Source: an uncultured Prevotella sp. | GTDB taxonomy: Bacteria > Bacteroidota > Bacteroidia > Bacteroidales > Bacteroidaceae | DNA: 64,000 bases | Assembly: GCA_900539625.1 (NCBI GenBank) | Contig: UQCW01000002.1 | Span: 62,001 to 126,000, forward strand | Direction: 5' to 3' | Shown: positions 43,374 to 52,491 of the stretch, piece by piece | How positions within the stretch are numbered: position 1 is the stretch's first letter | Layout of the letters: every line of letters begins with the position of its first letter | Notes under the pieces: generated by a model | Told to the model about the DNA's origin: nothing | The model's database searches: none | The model's input: the letters and a program-made list of their open reading frames with translations, nothing else | Made by a program: the position numbers and the translations under genes

Positions 43374-45016
43374 TAATATCCTCGTCGTATTTCTGTTATT
43401 TCCTGATTCATCTGTGCTTCGAAATTTCTCGCTGCCACCTCATTGGGCATGTCTACTCCAGGCTTGAAGTAGGGGCGTGGGGGATGTCTTCCTTCCGTGC
43501 AATCTACATAGATTTCAGGATGGGGATGATGGCTCATTCCATGCGCTACTTCTGATGTTACTACGGCTCCTGCGGCTAAAGCTGCAAAGATTTTGGTTCC
43601 CAATCCAGTGCTGGCTTCAGGACGTGACTTCATGTCCACTTCCTTAAAGATGTTGGAAAAGAGCTTCATACGGTGATAGTCATCCACTGCCATAAACTTG
43701 TCATATTGTTTCTGGCTTATTTCATGACTGATGGTTTCTCCGTTGATAATGGCTGTCATGCGGTATTTCACATCGCCCTTTTCTTGTTGCTTTGCTGATT
43801 GTCCCTGCTCTTTTGCTTGCTCGCTTGTTGCAACTGGTACTTCTGTATTCTGTATCTTTTCGACATATATTTCGTCCACTTGCACCTCACGGCCGTTCTT
43901 TACTTCTCGGTACCAACCTTTACTTTCGTTCAATAGGTTCAGGTCTTGTCCGTTTACCGATGCGTCACCATGAATCTGTGGCTCTCGCTCCACAGTCTGT
44001 TCTTCGTCTTGTCCGGCTTCAACGACTGGTTGCTGTCGTTGCTCCATTTCTTGCTGCACTTCTGGACGCAATCCTATATTGATGCGCTCTTTGCTGTTCA
44101 GCATATCCATGGTAACCTTATCCGCAAAGTCATCTTTGATTACATTGTTCAGTATGTCCAGTCGTTTGTCTATTGGCATTTGCTTGATGGAGTTGTTGGT
44201 CAACGCCTTCAACTCGTCTTCTTTCAAGTCATACACCATATCTACATTCGTGGCTTTTGACTGGATGGTAAGCGTTTTGCTCTGCTCATCAATGATGATA
44301 CCATGCGATGAAAGACATTCCTGCCATTTCTCGTTGGAGAAATAGACTGGGGATGTTATCAACTCCTTGTAGGGTTTGGCTGGTTCATTACTTCTTGGTC
44401 TGCTTACCACTGGTGTTACCACTGCTTGCAGATTTTGCAGTACATCTTGACTTACAACAGGCTGTTGTGCCTGTCCCTTATAATAGAACCCATAACCGCC
44501 TGATTGCAGTTCGCCTGGATTCATTCTTCTGTCCCAACGTTCTGACACCATTGGGGCTTGCGGATAGAAAAGTTGACCGCCAACTCTTCGGAGATGCCAG
44601 CCATCCTGCATTCTCGGTGTCCATCCCAAAAAGTGAGGAGGGTGCATACAATACCCTCCTGTTCGTCCATACTCACCAATTCCTACACGATACCCATGTA
44701 GTCCCATTGCTACACGTCCGTTGGCATTACGGGCATGCACGAAGTTTTTAGGCAGATAAAAGTCATTGTCTACAACACTCGTGAAGGTATTATAGGCTGT
44801 CTTGTTGGCATAGCTGGTTCCCCAGTCTGTCAATGCAAGCATTTGCTTCTCGGTGAGCCTGTAGGTGAGCAACGGACTGTCATGTCCCTGCACTGCCAAC
44901 TGATACCCATTGCCATCGGCAATGATATGCGCTTGCATACCATTGCGCATAAGCAGATCACGCAACTCTGGGGATATGTCCATCTGCCTTGGATTCAATT
45001 GTTTTCTTATCGCCAT
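43373..45016 (-). CDS. DUF3945-type transfer operon protein
   Basis: 547 residues. Contains repeats of the DUF3945/DUF4099 kind: GYQLAVQGHDSPLLTYRLTEKQMLALTDWG and YDLKEDELKALTNNSIKQMPIDKRLDILNNVI. A Q/E-rich linker follows, then DVKYRMTAIINGETISHEISQKQYDKFMAVDDYHRMKLFSNIF. A short hydrophobic segment (IFAALAAGAVVTSEVAHGM) lies near the C-terminus. Many Bacteroidales elements encode such proteins next to primases and topoisomerases; role unknown. Confidence 0.72.
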   Translation of the reverse strand: MAIRKQLNPRQMDISPELRDLLMRNGMQAHIIADGNGYQLAVQGHDSPLLTYRLTEKQMLALTDWGTSYANKTAYNTFTSVVDNDFYLPKNFVHARNANGRVAMGLHGYRVGIGEYGRTGGYCMHPPHFLGWTPRMQDGWHLRRVGGQLFYPQAPMVSERWDRRMNPGELQSGGYGFYYKGQAQQPVVSQDVLQNLQAVVTPVVSRPRSNEPAKPYKELITSPVYFSNEKWQECLSSHGIIIDEQSKTLTIQSKATNVDMVYDLKEDELKALTNNSIKQMPIDKRLDILNNVIKDDFADKVTMDMLNSKERINIGLRPEVQQEMEQRQQPVVEAGQDEEQTVEREPQIHGDASVNGQDLNLLNESKGWYREVKNGREVQVDEIYVEKIQNTEVPVATSEQAKEQGQSAKQQEKGDVKYRMTAIINGETISHEISQKQYDKFMAVDDYHRMKLFSNIFKEVDMKSRPEASTGLGTKIFAALAAGAVVTSEVAHGMSHHPHPEIYVDCTEGRHPPRPYFKPGVDMPNEVAARNFEAQMNQEITEIRRGY

Positions 45017-45043
45017 TCTTTTCTCGTGTTTTTAGTGATACTT

Positions 45044-45268
45044 CTACGCATCCCCTCGCTCCAGTGCTTCTTCCAACAATTTGTCTTTATATGCTACAAA
45101 CTGTCTCGCACTGTCCTCGCAGATGCACAATCCCTTGTTTAAGCAGTACTGTGTGTATTCTTCCTGCCATTCCTCTGAGTAATGGTTGACATAATCCAAC
45201 CAACCATATTCTCCTTTCTGAACTTTTTCTACCAGTACTTCCTCTGGATAATATTTGTTCTTTGCCAT
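45044..45268 (-). CDS. Small hypothetical protein, 74 aa
   Basis: MAKNKYYPEEVLVEKVQKGE ... helical and charged, between the DUF4099 and DUF3945 genes with 28-base gaps on both sides. No family recognised, but the codon pattern and spacing match the operon. Confidence 0.65.
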   Translation of the reverse strand: MAKNKYYPEEVLVEKVQKGEYGWLDYVNHYSEEWQEEYTQYCLNKGLCICEDSARQFVAYKDKLLEEALERGDA

Positions 45269-45296
45269 TCTTCTTGTATTATTCTACTATTCTTTT

Positions 45297-46049
45297 TTAA
45301 TGATGTCCGATTCTCGCAAGATGTCCCTCTCGCTTGCGTGACAACTCATTCCACAACTCTTCCGTATAATCATCCTCACTGACATAGTCCAGATTACCGT
45401 CATCGTCCATCACCCAACAGCCATAACATCCGAATGTGTATTTATCCCATTCTCTTTTGGTCTGCTCTTGCCATTTCCGGTCATCACCTTGGCATAGTCT
45501 GATACCTGTGCTTTCATTCAGGTCAATGCCAACTGTAACAGGGTCTTCGTCCATTACGAATGTAAGCGGTTCACCATGTTGGATGACTTTTACTTCTGCT
45601 GAACTCAGATGCATTTCTCCTGACAGAACTTGCAGGTTGCGACCAATGACTGGTGTGGGGGCATACATCACTTGGTTGGTCTCTGCATCCAACTGCACGA
45701 ATGCTTTGCTCTGTTTTCCGTCCATCATCATGTCTGCAAGGATGGCTTTTCCTGATAGCAACTGCTTCTGTTGTTCCTGGTCATATTGCGCCAAAGGTGC
45801 TTGGCTCAGTACTGGATAGAACATTACGTCTACCTTACCATCTTTCATGCGTACAAAAGCGAAACGTGTTCGACTCTTGATAACATTCTCATTTTCATCC
45901 TCCACCTGTATGGGCAGTATAGGCGAACGTCTTCCCTGACCGATGTCTTCCAATACATGCATGGGCAGGTCTTCAATCATTTCTCGTGTCAATCCGTACT
46001 TGGCAAGTGTCTCATACGGCACTTCATGTTCTTCTATTCTTGCTTTCAT
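45297..46049 (-). CDS. DUF4099-type protein, first gene of the transfer operon
   Basis: 250 residues. The N-terminus (YETLAKYGLTREMIEDLPMHVLEDIGQGRRSPILPIQ) matches the DUF4099 pattern found in topoisomerase and mobilisation proteins. The centre has LLSGKAILADMMMDGKQSKAFVQLDAETNQVMYAP, a DUF3945-like unit. It is the promoter-proximal gene of the minus-strand run 46049-30535; the operator-like inverted repeat at 46196-46229 lies just upstream. Confidence 0.72.
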   Translation of the reverse strand: MKARIEEHEVPYETLAKYGLTREMIEDLPMHVLEDIGQGRRSPILPIQVEDENENVIKSRTRFAFVRMKDGKVDVMFYPVLSQAPLAQYDQEQQKQLLSGKAILADMMMDGKQSKAFVQLDAETNQVMYAPTPVIGRNLQVLSGEMHLSSAEVKVIQHGEPLTFVMDEDPVTVGIDLNESTGIRLCQGDDRKWQEQTKREWDKYTFGCYGCWVMDDDGNLDYVSEDDYTEELWNELSRKREGHLARIGHH

Positions 46050-46308
46050 ATTTGATTGTATTTATTGATTTTCAACTGTGCAGTCTTTTGCCTTCAACAC
46101 AAACATACGCCACACATCAGCAAAATTATATTGTAATGCGGCCACTGCAAGAATATCGCTCATTCTTGGAGCTTACATTTATGCTAATTTATAATTCAAG
46201 TATGATAATCAATGAATAATCATACTTGATTCTTATTTGATGTTATATTTTCGTTCCTTCAACCTTCTCTGTTTTGCCTTTCCTTTTCTTGATACTACTT
46301 TTGTCTAC
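46050..46308. promoter_or_regulatory. Divergent control region of the transfer operon
   Basis: An exact inverted repeat, TCAAGTATGAT (46196-46206) and ATCATACTTGA (46219-46229) with a 12-base spacer, lies between the transfer operon and the divergent M23 gene. On the minus strand, CTTG (46148-46151), 19 bases, TAATTTTG (46121-46128) is a possible promoter for the operon. The same motif occurs at 22546-22557, 22623-22640 and 22866-22877. Confidence 0.6.
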
Positions 46309-46944
46309 ATGAAAAAGTTTTTATTGGTCTTCATAACTGCTGTCGGACTCTCTGCTTCTACAACAGTTCATGCACAGTTCTACTCCGTAGATAGTCATAA
46401 TCGTCGTTACAAGGTTAAGGTCATAACACCACACACGAAAAAAGAGGCACCACTTTCTCGTGATACCTCTTCTATTAAGCTACCATCAGTCATTGACTCG
46501 ACGGCTACCAATGATTTTACAACAAATAAGCCTGTTACAGCAAGCTCACAAATCTCGTTTCCTCTTCAAAATATCTATATTACGTCACCATATGGCTATC
46601 GCAATGATCCATTCACTGCCAAGAGAAAGTTTCATAACGGTATTGACCTGCGTGCCAACTATGAACCTTGTTATGCCATACTTGATGGTATTGTAGAACG
46701 CATCGGCAATGACAAACGTTCCGGCAATTTCATTACTCTTCGTCATGGTAACTATACTATCAGCTACTGCCATCTCTCGCACATTCTCGTTCCCAAAGGT
46801 GCATCTATCCAATCGGGCACTCCAATCGCCATTACTGGTTCCTCTGGTCGCTCCACCGCTCCCCATCTTCATTTGTCCATAAAATACAAGCGTAAGTCCG
46901 TAGATGCCAAGGTATTATTGGACTATATCGTCCAATCCAAATAG
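46309..46944 (+). CDS. Secreted M23 peptidase
   Basis: 211 residues from ATG 46309, which gives a Sec signal peptide (KKFLLVFITAVGLSASTTVHAQ). The M23 domain has all ligands: KFHNGIDL, YCHLSHILV and APHLHLSIKY, preceded by ITSPYGYRNDPF. A periplasmic D,D- or lysostaphin-like endopeptidase that would open peptidoglycan for the transfer channel. It is transcribed divergently from the transfer operon and shares its operator region. Confidence 0.88.
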   Translation: MKKFLLVFITAVGLSASTTVHAQFYSVDSHNRRYKVKVITPHTKKEAPLSRDTSSIKLPSVIDSTATNDFTTNKPVTASSQISFPLQNIYITSPYGYRNDPFTAKRKFHNGIDLRANYEPCYAILDGIVERIGNDKRSGNFITLRHGNYTISYCHLSHILVPKGASIQSGTPIAITGSSGRSTAPHLHLSIKYKRKSVDAKVLLDYIVQSK

Positions 46945-46949
46945 CTCAA

Positions 46950-47036
46950 GATTTTGGTGTCAGGGTGTAAATCCGCTAAAAAGATTTTGGTATTAGGCAG
47001 TATTTTGGCAAAATAAATTTTGGTATCAGGGATTTT
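46950..47036 (+). repeat. Three copies of a TTTTGGT-TCAGG motif
   Basis: Near 46954, 46985 and 47023 the sequence repeats as GATTTTGGTGTCAGG, GATTTTGGTATTAGG and AATTTTGGTATCAGG. They lie between the M23 and ATPase genes; function unknown. Confidence 0.55.
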
Positions 47037-47113
47037 CCATGTGACTCAGATAGGTTTCAACTCGATTATGTGTTACTATCGAGGCGACATTTTCATACCA
47101 TGCTTCCCATAAA

Positions 47114-47188
47114 TTGAAAATCTTGGGAATTTTATATTGAAAATCTTGGGAATTTTATATTGAAAATCTTGGGAATTTTGTAATTTTG
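47114..47188 (+). repeat. Three 23-bp tandem repeats ending in a promoter -7 box
   Basis: Units of TTGAAAATCTTGGGAATTTT plus three bases start at 47114, 47137 and 47160. The third unit runs into TAATTTTG (47181-47188), a -7 box located 28 bases before the ATPase start. The repeats therefore occupy the -33 and upstream region, as operator or activator sites would. Confidence 0.7.
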
Positions 47189-47215
47189 CAGAAGCAAAAC
47201 GTAAATAGGCATTTT

Positions 47216-48481
47216 ATGTATTACAATAGACTAGTAGAAAAAGAAATCGAGTTGAAGTTAAAAACTTCAGGAGCTGTCGTTGTTGCAGGACCTAAGTTCT
47301 GTGGCAAAACAACTACATGTATGCTTTATCAAAAAAGTTATGTAAAACTTAATACGAAGCAGTCCATTACCATGGCACGAATGAACCCTAAAGGAGTGTT
47401 GGGTGGTGAGAAACCAAGGCTTATAGACGAATGGCAAAAAGCTCCAGATATTTGGAATCAAGTGAAAGATGATTTGGATTTTGAATATCAGTTTGGAAAA
47501 TATATCCTTACGGGCAGTTCTACTCCTGCAGACAAAACGGAAGTTCACCACAGTGGAGCTGGCAGAATAACTCCAGTAAAGATGAGACCTATGAGTTTGT
47601 GGGAATCTAAAGAATCTAAAGGAACTATTTCTTTGATGGATTTGTTTGATGGAAAGAACAATTACCCATGGGATATGAATGACGAAATATCTCTTAATGA
47701 CATAGCTTTCCTCATATGTAGAGGTGGTTGGCCTATATCTGTACAGGCTCCTAAGGAGATTGCTATAGAAATAACTAAGAATTATTATAATGGCTTGTTC
47801 GTATTTGAGGATTGCGAAAATGAAAGATTCAGGAACAAACGTCCTGATGTATTAAGAATGATATTGAGAAGTTATGCTCGACATATTTCAACAGAGGCTG
47901 CTGTTTCCACTATAATAGCTGATGTTCGTCAAAGTAATGAAAGGACAATGGACCCGAAGACTTTTGATGATTACATGGAGGCATTAAAAGATTTGTATAT
48001 TCTTGAAGATTTACCAGCATGGAATCCAAACATTCGTTCGAAGACTTCTATAAGAGGAACTCCTACAAGACATTTCATAGATACGTCTATTGCTTGTCGT
48101 TCATTGGGAGTAAGTCCGAACGACTTGATGCACGATCTGGAAAGTTTTGGATTATTCTTTGAAGATTTTGCTGTAAGAGACCTCTCTATATACGCTAATT
48201 CTATTGGTGGCTCAGTGTCTCATTACCGCGATAATACTGGTTTGGAATGTGATGCAATACTTCATCTTGAAGACGGAAGATGGGGGGCTATAGAAATCAA
48301 ATTAGGGGGTGACGATTTGATTGAACACGGGGCTAATTCCCTTAAGACTCTGCGAAATAAAATAATAGAAAAGAGTGAGGAACAAGCACCTTCTTTTTTG
48401 ATGGTACTTACTGCAACTGGTGGTGCTTATCAGCGTGAAGATGGTGTATATGTAGCTCCTATCAATTTGCTTAAACCATAA
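47216..48481 (+). CDS. AAA ATPase with DUF4143
   Basis: 421 residues from ATG 47216. Walker A is GPKFCGKTT (residues about 25-33) and Walker B region PRLIDEWQKAPDIWNQVKD. ILTGSSTP is the sensor-like motif of this family. The C-terminal DUF4143 domain ends with GLECDAILHLEDGRWGAIEIKLGG, a nuclease-like E-x-K core. Such ATPases are common orphan genes in Bacteroidales genomes. The upstream repeats suggest independent control. A bidirectional terminator follows. Confidence 0.85.
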   Translation: MYYNRLVEKEIELKLKTSGAVVVAGPKFCGKTTTCMLYQKSYVKLNTKQSITMARMNPKGVLGGEKPRLIDEWQKAPDIWNQVKDDLDFEYQFGKYILTGSSTPADKTEVHHSGAGRITPVKMRPMSLWESKESKGTISLMDLFDGKNNYPWDMNDEISLNDIAFLICRGGWPISVQAPKEIAIEITKNYYNGLFVFEDCENERFRNKRPDVLRMILRSYARHISTEAAVSTIIADVRQSNERTMDPKTFDDYMEALKDLYILEDLPAWNPNIRSKTSIRGTPTRHFIDTSIACRSLGVSPNDLMHDLESFGLFFEDFAVRDLSIYANSIGGSVSHYRDNTGLECDAILHLEDGRWGAIEIKLGGDDLIEHGANSLKTLRNKIIEKSEEQAPSFLMVLTATGGAYQREDGVYVAPINLLKP

Positions 48482-48491
48482 CATAAACCTC

Positions 48492-48534
48492 AAAGGCGGA
48501 TGCCCAAGACTCTTCATCTTGCACATCCGCCTTT
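48492..48534. terminator. Bidirectional terminator
   Basis: AAAGGCGGATG (48492-48502) pairs perfectly with CATCCGCCTTT (48524-48534) across a 21-base loop, between convergent genes. Confidence 0.75.
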
Positions 48535-48555
48535 GCCTATACTCATTCTATGAAG

Positions 48556-51210
48556 CTACTTCTTCACTCCGTATATCTCATAATCCTTCTTTCGTCTTTC
48601 TACTATCGGAGGATTCTTCCCGTCGTAGTACATATCATACCATGTTGATGATTCTTTTGGCTTCATACTATCACTCAGCACAAAATGTTTGCCGTCCAAT
48701 GACCGTTGCTGTATGTAATAATGGTGTAGTCTATATGCCGTCTTGACAAATACTTCTCTTGATCCCAAGAAGCAAATGTCGTCATACATCCTTATTTCTG
48801 CTTTTCTGTAAGTTTCACCATTGTTTCTTCCACGTCTCATATACACTCCACCTATCTTCAGGAAGTTCATGAAACCGATGGTGACAAATTCCGGCTTACG
48901 GGTAAAGCATGTCATATTCTCCAAATATACCCAGTATTCCTTGCCTTGCTCCGTGAAATGAAGCAGGGCGTTGTCCTGAAGCTCTGCAAACTCATACGTC
49001 TGTTCTGGCTTTTCCATTGTTTTGTACAGTTCAGTGCGTACAAGGTATTTGCCTTCTCTGTTCTGCACTATTCTTATACCGTATGCCTGTGGGTATATCT
49101 TAGCATAACTGCCTAATGACTCCCATTTATCCAGCCAATTTCTTCGATAATATACTTGGTAATTGTTCTTCGTGACGCAGGTGACTCTCAGATTGGCAGG
49201 TTCTTTATAGTCAGCTAACTGTGTTCTGCATCCGATGTAATCTATTTTTATTTCTGGTCTGAAAAACCTTATATATTGTTTCTTTTCCTCTTCGAACTGC
49301 TTGACTTCTTCTTCCCATGTGTTTCTCTTTTCTACTAATTCTTCAGCTGTCATAGGATGCAACATGGTATCCCAAGCCTTGCGCCAAGCCAAACCTCCTT
49401 GCTCGTCTTCCCAAATCGACAGGTCTTCTATTTTCTCCTTGAATATGTATAGTCTGTCTGGCTCTGATGGCTGCACAAAGAAATTGCGGAACCGCAGCCC
49501 TTCGTCTGTCCCATTATTCAACGCATTCCGCAATACAAAACTGTTCTCGTCCATCCGACGTGTCTTTACTCTCGGATAGAGGCGCAACCCGTCTGTAGTG
49601 GAAAACTCCATAAAGCCATGTTTCTCGATTCTCGGACGCTTGAAGTATCGCACACCATTACGCAAGTCCATCCAGGGGCGTTCTCTGTCTATCTTCCGTC
49701 GAGAATACAGTTTGGTTATTCCGTATGCTTTCAGTTCTACCTTATTATATTCACAAGGCAGTATTTCCTTGCCGTCCTTATCCACAACACCAGACAGACC
49801 TTCCTTGTTGCTGACTATCTCGTAGCCGTATGCTTCCTCCAAGTCCATACGTTGCCCCTCATGTGTCATCACGGTGATTAACTCTGTTCGTGCGTCCGAA
49901 GTGATTCTCTCTTGTTCGTTGCAAATGGAATAGGCTATGTTATACAGCCCTTCCACTTCCTCTGTCAGAATGCCTTTACCAGCGACACGTCCCTCAAACA
50001 TGGCTTGCCAGTCTCTGTCATCTGACGGGAGTCCAAACAAACGGTACAGCCCGACATTGTCCAATATCAAGCAATACTTCTTACCCTCAAACACACGCAT
50101 GCCACGTCCTACTTGCTGCAGGTACTTTGCCAACGACAGTGTGGGTCTTGCCAACTGGATAAACTCTACATCGGGACAGTCAAAACCTTCACCAAACAAA
50201 TCTACATTAACCAACACTTGTATGTTATTTGTTTGCGCCAATGGAGTATCAGTATTATCCGTACTATCAGCCTTATTGCTAACATCTGTATCTAACGGCT
50301 TAGTAAGGCTCAAAGAGGCATAGTTAGGCTTACTATCAATGCTTGTTTCCTTAAACCTTTCAATGATCTCCTTTCTTTCTTCAAGCGGTGTCTTGCTGCT
50401 TATCGCCACTGCATTTATGCCATGCTGTCTGTATGCTTCTGCTATATGCTCCGCATGGGCTATGTCTATGGCATAAGTGATGCCTTTCTTGTTAGCTGCA
50501 TATCTCATCACCGTATCGCAAAGCCTCTCGATACTTGGCTGCACATTCATTTTCTCACTCATCTCTCTCAGCGAGAAGTCTCCGTCGGCACCTCTTTTCT
50601 TCAGCGAGTTCACCATGCGCCAGTCCTCGCTGTCCTCTCTGATGGACATATAGTCATACAGAGATAGCCACCCATCGGCAATAAACTTCTTTGCTGACCA
50701 CGACTGCAGTAGCACGTCAAACAAATCGGTGAACCCTCGTTTGGTCAGTCGGCAGGGCGTGGCTGTCAGTCCCAGTTTCTTTGCCTCAGGATAAGCATCC
50801 ATCACCTCCTTGTAGGTTTTCGCCACGGCATGATGCGCCTCGTCGATAACTATCAATGATGGAATTTCCTCCATTTCTTGATAGTGTCTCGACAGCCATT
50901 GTATCGACATTACTTTTATGCGAGAATCATCCAATAAAAGGGAAAGAGCAGTGCCAGAAGTAGAGCAAGGACTGCTTAGCATGGTTTCAAGCGTTTCTCT
51001 TATCTGTTCTACCAATTCACGCCGATGTACCACAATCCACACCCATGTATTTTTCCCTTTTAACTTTTCACTTTTCACTACTTCTGCAAGAAGTATCGTT
51101 TTACCCGTACCTGTCGGCATCTGCACCATCACGGACTGACACGACCGAAAAGCCGCCTCAATCCGTTCACTCATGTCTCTTTGATAGTCGTATAGCTGAA
51201 TATCCTTCAT
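48556..51210 (-). CDS. SF2 DEAD/DEAH helicase with WG-repeat-like and unknown C-terminal domains
   Basis: 884 residues from ATG 51210, one base after the stop of the preceding gene; longer frames overlap that gene. RecA domain 1: YQRDMSERIEAAF, MPTGTGKTILLAEVV (Walker A), VIDEAHHAVA (DEAH), LGLTATPCRL. RecA domain 2: VNVDLFGEGFDCPDVEFIQLARPT and QQVGRGMR. The C-terminal half has a WG-like unit (SGVVDKDGKEILPCEYNKV) and a segment GFMNFLKIGGVYM that is also present in the upstream gene. Helicase activity on nucleic acid is expected; the biological process is unknown. Confidence 0.85.
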   Translation of the reverse strand: MKDIQLYDYQRDMSERIEAAFRSCQSVMVQMPTGTGKTILLAEVVKSEKLKGKNTWVWIVVHRRELVEQIRETLETMLSSPCSTSGTALSLLLDDSRIKVMSIQWLSRHYQEMEEIPSLIVIDEAHHAVAKTYKEVMDAYPEAKKLGLTATPCRLTKRGFTDLFDVLLQSWSAKKFIADGWLSLYDYMSIREDSEDWRMVNSLKKRGADGDFSLREMSEKMNVQPSIERLCDTVMRYAANKKGITYAIDIAHAEHIAEAYRQHGINAVAISSKTPLEERKEIIERFKETSIDSKPNYASLSLTKPLDTDVSNKADSTDNTDTPLAQTNNIQVLVNVDLFGEGFDCPDVEFIQLARPTLSLAKYLQQVGRGMRVFEGKKYCLILDNVGLYRLFGLPSDDRDWQAMFEGRVAGKGILTEEVEGLYNIAYSICNEQERITSDARTELITVMTHEGQRMDLEEAYGYEIVSNKEGLSGVVDKDGKEILPCEYNKVELKAYGITKLYSRRKIDRERPWMDLRNGVRYFKRPRIEKHGFMEFSTTDGLRLYPRVKTRRMDENSFVLRNALNNGTDEGLRFRNFFVQPSEPDRLYIFKEKIEDLSIWEDEQGGLAWRKAWDTMLHPMTAEELVEKRNTWEEEVKQFEEEKKQYIRFFRPEIKIDYIGCRTQLADYKEPANLRVTCVTKNNYQVYYRRNWLDKWESLGSYAKIYPQAYGIRIVQNREGKYLVRTELYKTMEKPEQTYEFAELQDNALLHFTEQGKEYWVYLENMTCFTRKPEFVTIGFMNFLKIGGVYMRRGRNNGETYRKAEIRMYDDICFLGSREVFVKTAYRLHHYYIQQRSLDGKHFVLSDSMKPKESSTWYDMYYDGKNPPIVERRKKDYEIYGVKK

Positions 51211-51211
51211 A

Positions 51212-52117
51212 TCAACTTCGTCTCGGTAACCACATCGAGGGTATTTCTTTACGAGTCTTCGAGTTGGCATTAGTAATGTCAATCAGTATCAGATACCACT
51301 GTTCCTTTCTTCGGTGCTCTCCAGATATATAGTAGACTTTATTGGGTTGGTCTCTAAGTATCATATACAGGTCCAAGAACTGGAATATTCTGTCATTTGC
51401 CACGCATTCCCGATGATGCATCGGTATGCCTGCCATGTCTCTGTTTTTATAGAAATAATAGTTATAGCCAACTCTCAGCACGTCCATGAATCCCATATGC
51501 TCTACAATCGGACGCTCATCAAACTCCTGCATGGTGTACAGATTTACCCACGTGGTTTTGTCTTCTCCTGCAAACACTACTTCTGCGATATTGTCATCTG
51601 AGAGTTTTACGCTCTTTAATCCTTCCAGAATGATATGGTGGTCATTGTTGCTGATGGCATACTCGTTGCGCATGAAATGTTCACAGACGTATGCGTCCTT
51701 ACTGTTGTATTCCTTTCCTCTGTTCTTGTTGATAGCATAATAGGCGTATGTCACAAGGCATTCTTCTCCATTGATGGTTTTATAGATGCTGAAGTTCTCC
51801 TGCTTGCGCTTCTTACCTGTAATATATTCTCTTTCATCGGTTGTCACTTCCTGCATCGAACCTTGCGCATTATCCATATAGAGATATTGCTCCTTGGTGC
51901 CTACTGTCAGTGGTGACCATGGGTCTTTTCGTCCTACGTATTCAATGGCTTCATTTTTATTGTTCAGCAGGTAGTACTTTGTTATGTCACCTTCTGTCTG
52001 ACTGACTAACTGCCAGTTAAAACGCATATCATCGTAGGTCTTATATATCCCATGCATATTGTCACCAATACGGATATAATTCCCATCCTTTATATAGCCA
52101 AATTTTGTTTTTCGCAT
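51212..52117 (-). CDS. Hypothetical protein related to the helicase C-terminus
   Basis: 301 residues from ATG 52117 (further upstream the frame starts only with GTG at 52162). Contains KYYLLNNKNEAIEYVG and, near the C-terminus, HMGFMDVLRVGYNYYFYKNR, which aligns with GFMNFLKIGGVYMRRG in the neighbouring helicase; both continue with similar spacing to a D-R-x-x-x-F-L motif. It therefore shares an accessory domain with the helicase and may form a complex with it. No enzymatic motif seen. Confidence 0.7.
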   Translation of the reverse strand: MRKTKFGYIKDGNYIRIGDNMHGIYKTYDDMRFNWQLVSQTEGDITKYYLLNNKNEAIEYVGRKDPWSPLTVGTKEQYLYMDNAQGSMQEVTTDEREYITGKKRKQENFSIYKTINGEECLVTYAYYAINKNRGKEYNSKDAYVCEHFMRNEYAISNNDHHIILEGLKSVKLSDDNIAEVVFAGEDKTTWVNLYTMQEFDERPIVEHMGFMDVLRVGYNYYFYKNRDMAGIPMHHRECVANDRIFQFLDLYMILRDQPNKVYYISGEHRRKEQWYLILIDITNANSKTRKEIPSMWLPRRS

Positions 52118-52177
52118 AATGTAATTAGATAATCGAAATAATCTTAAATGGCAGTTCCACAAATAATTATCTACGCA

Positions 52178-52447
52178 TTAAATCAAATTCATGCGCTTTA
52201 TCTCAGCAATGTTTTCCTTGATAAATTCACTGACTTTCTTGCCGTTGTTTGGGTATATCACGGTTATTCGGATGCTGTCATCCAATGCCCCATGCACCTC
52301 GTCCACCAATTTATTGAATGGGCTATCTTTACATATATCCGGTAACCATAATATCACGTCTCCACACTTCACGGTTACATGATAGTCCTTTATCAGATAG
52401 TGTCCCACCAATTCCCTTATTTTCTTTTCTATTTCAACACTATTCAT
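52178..52447 (-). CDS. Hypothetical protein, 89 aa
   Basis: MNSVEIEKKIRELVGHYLIK ... a compact alpha/beta protein with ITVIYPNNGKKVSEFI. Same strand as the helicase cluster. Family not recognised. Confidence 0.62.
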   Translation of the reverse strand: MNSVEIEKKIRELVGHYLIKDYHVTVKCGDVILWLPDICKDSPFNKLVDEVHGALDDSIRITVIYPNNGKKVSEFIKENIAEIKRMNLI

Positions 52448-52491
52448 AATTTTTCATAGATATATTTGATTCATCCGACACCTACTGCCCA

